This document shows, one piece after another, positions 5,482 through 6,113 of a stretch of DNA of 6,113 bases. A program made the translations under genes and the position numbers. The notes beneath the pieces were generated by a model. That model saw only the letters and a program-made list of their open reading frames with translations, was not told where the DNA came from and made no database searches. Each line of letters begins with the position of its first letter. Positions within the stretch are counted from its first letter, which is position 1. Source of the DNA: Lachnospiraceae bacterium UBA3826 (GTDB lineage: Bacteria > Bacillota > Clostridia > Lachnospirales > Lachnospiraceae); contig DGII01000131.1 in NCBI GenBank assembly GCA_002393095.1, positions 1 through 6,113 of the forward strand, written 5' to 3'.

Positions 5482-6113
5482 TCAGTCGGATGTTTTTACA
5501 AACTCATACAATCGATATGTCTTCCTTGATATCTTCCCGGCATACAGCTTCTTAAAAATCACCTTTTCGATTCCATGTAATTCATCCAGCAGTGAATCCG
5601 GTGTAATATCATGTTCCTTTACAAAAGATATTCCTGTATTATCCTCTAATTCTGTAGGGTCATCTATTCCATAAACCACAGCACCGCCTACATCATTGAT
5701 GGGGTTTTTGACAGATGACATTTTTGCGGCAAAGACCGAATAACAATCCATAAGTATATGCGTACTGCCAAAATGGTCACTTATACTCCTCATAATCATC
5801 TTTAGGTCTTCGGTGCTTATATACATACTTACACCTTCCATCACAATGATCGCATTGCGGTTTTCTGATATATCCTTAAGCCAATCAGGATTTCTCACAT
5901 CTGCGGAAAGCATATGGTAATTCGCATTTTCAATAAAATAGCGTTTTCTTTCTTTAATGACATCCGGGAAGTCCACATCATACCAAATATGATATCTCTG
6001 CTCTATCCTGTCAATCCTGCTGTCCATGCCACATCCGAGATGAATAACAACCGAATCATCCATAGCAGACATCTGATCATTAACCCACCTGTCAAAAACG
6101 GCTGAACGCATTC
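5482..6113 (-). CDS. Class I SAM-dependent methyltransferase, LCM/TcmP-like (5' end missing)
   Basis: About 210 C-terminal residues are visible; the gene continues past base 6113. The fragment shows the leucine carboxyl methyltransferase (LCM/PPM1/TcmP-type) pattern. VVIHLGCGMDSR (21-32, counted from the Met at 6111) is the SAM-binding glycine motif. WYDVDFPDVIKERKRYF (43-59) carries the acidic residue expected to contact the SAM ribose, and IIVMEGVSMYIS (88-99) corresponds to the family E-G-x-x-x-Y motif. Relatives are about 260-280 residues and have an Arg-rich helix just before the glycine motif. Here that segment starts at the apparent Met (MRSAVFDRW), so this Met is probably internal and some 50-70 residues lie outside the window. 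In bacteria such enzymes O-methylate carboxyl or other groups on small molecules; the substrate here is unknown. A terminator separates it from tetR, so no functional link to the downstream cassette is implied. Confidence 0.85.
   Translation of the reverse strand, partial: MRSAVFDRWVNDQMSAMDDSVVIHLGCGMDSRIDRIEQRYHIWYDVDFPDVIKERKRYFIENANYHMLSADVRNPDWLKDISENRNAIIVMEGVSMYISTEDLKMIMRSISDHFGSTHILMDCYSVFAAKMSSVKNPINDVGGAVVYGIDDPTELEDNTGISFVKEHDITPDSLLDELHGIEKVIFKKLYAGKISRKTYRLYEFVKTSD

Noticed and set aside
6109..6111. ATG at 6111 as the true start of the methyltransferase
   Set aside because: Only two bases lie upstream, no ribosome site can be seen, and family members have another 50-70 residues before this point, so the Met is probably internal.

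Overview
The window looks like chromosomal DNA of a Gram-positive anaerobe of the Clostridia, most likely a Lachnospiraceae member. This is inferred from the moderate GC content (judged by eye), frequent ATA, AGA and AGG codons, purine-rich Shine-Dalgarno sites such as AAAGGAGG, and a FeoA-FeoB fusion whose P-loop (GNQNCGKT) resembles the clostridial type. No ribosomal or lineage marker is present, so the family-level assignment is tentative.

Every real gene I can support lies on the minus strand, so transcription runs from high to low coordinates. In that order the genes are: the 3' part of an LCM/TcmP-type SAM methyltransferase (6113-5482, upstream end cut by the window); a hairpin terminator (5402-5361); a TetR regulator with a near-consensus promoter framed by two matching palindromic operators (5352-5282, CDS 5267-4659); a CPBP intramembrane protease homologue (4666-3806) whose start overlaps the end of tetR by 8 bp; an MFS drug-efflux-type transporter (3772-2552); a FeoA-FeoB ferrous iron transporter (2491-125); and the first 29 codons of SurE nucleotidase (88-1, cut by the window edge).

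The central unit is the TetR-CPBP-MFS cassette. The promoter has TTGACA, a 17-bp spacer and TATTAT. One TCGAC-N5-GTCGA palindrome sits at the expected transcription start and a second just upstream of the -35 box. This is a typical arrangement for an autorepressed operon induced by a small ligand. A membrane protease homologue plus an efflux pump suggests a response to an amphipathic or peptide-like compound, but the substrate cannot be read from the sequence.

The feoAB-surE pair follows after a 60-bp gap with a plausible extended -10 promoter. It may have its own promoter, receive read-through from the tetR operon, or both. No mobile elements, CRISPR arrays, tRNAs or rRNAs were seen. No gene-free stretch exceeds 300 bp; the longest is 5268-5481 (214 bp), and it is largely accounted for by the operators, promoter, terminator and a second hairpin.
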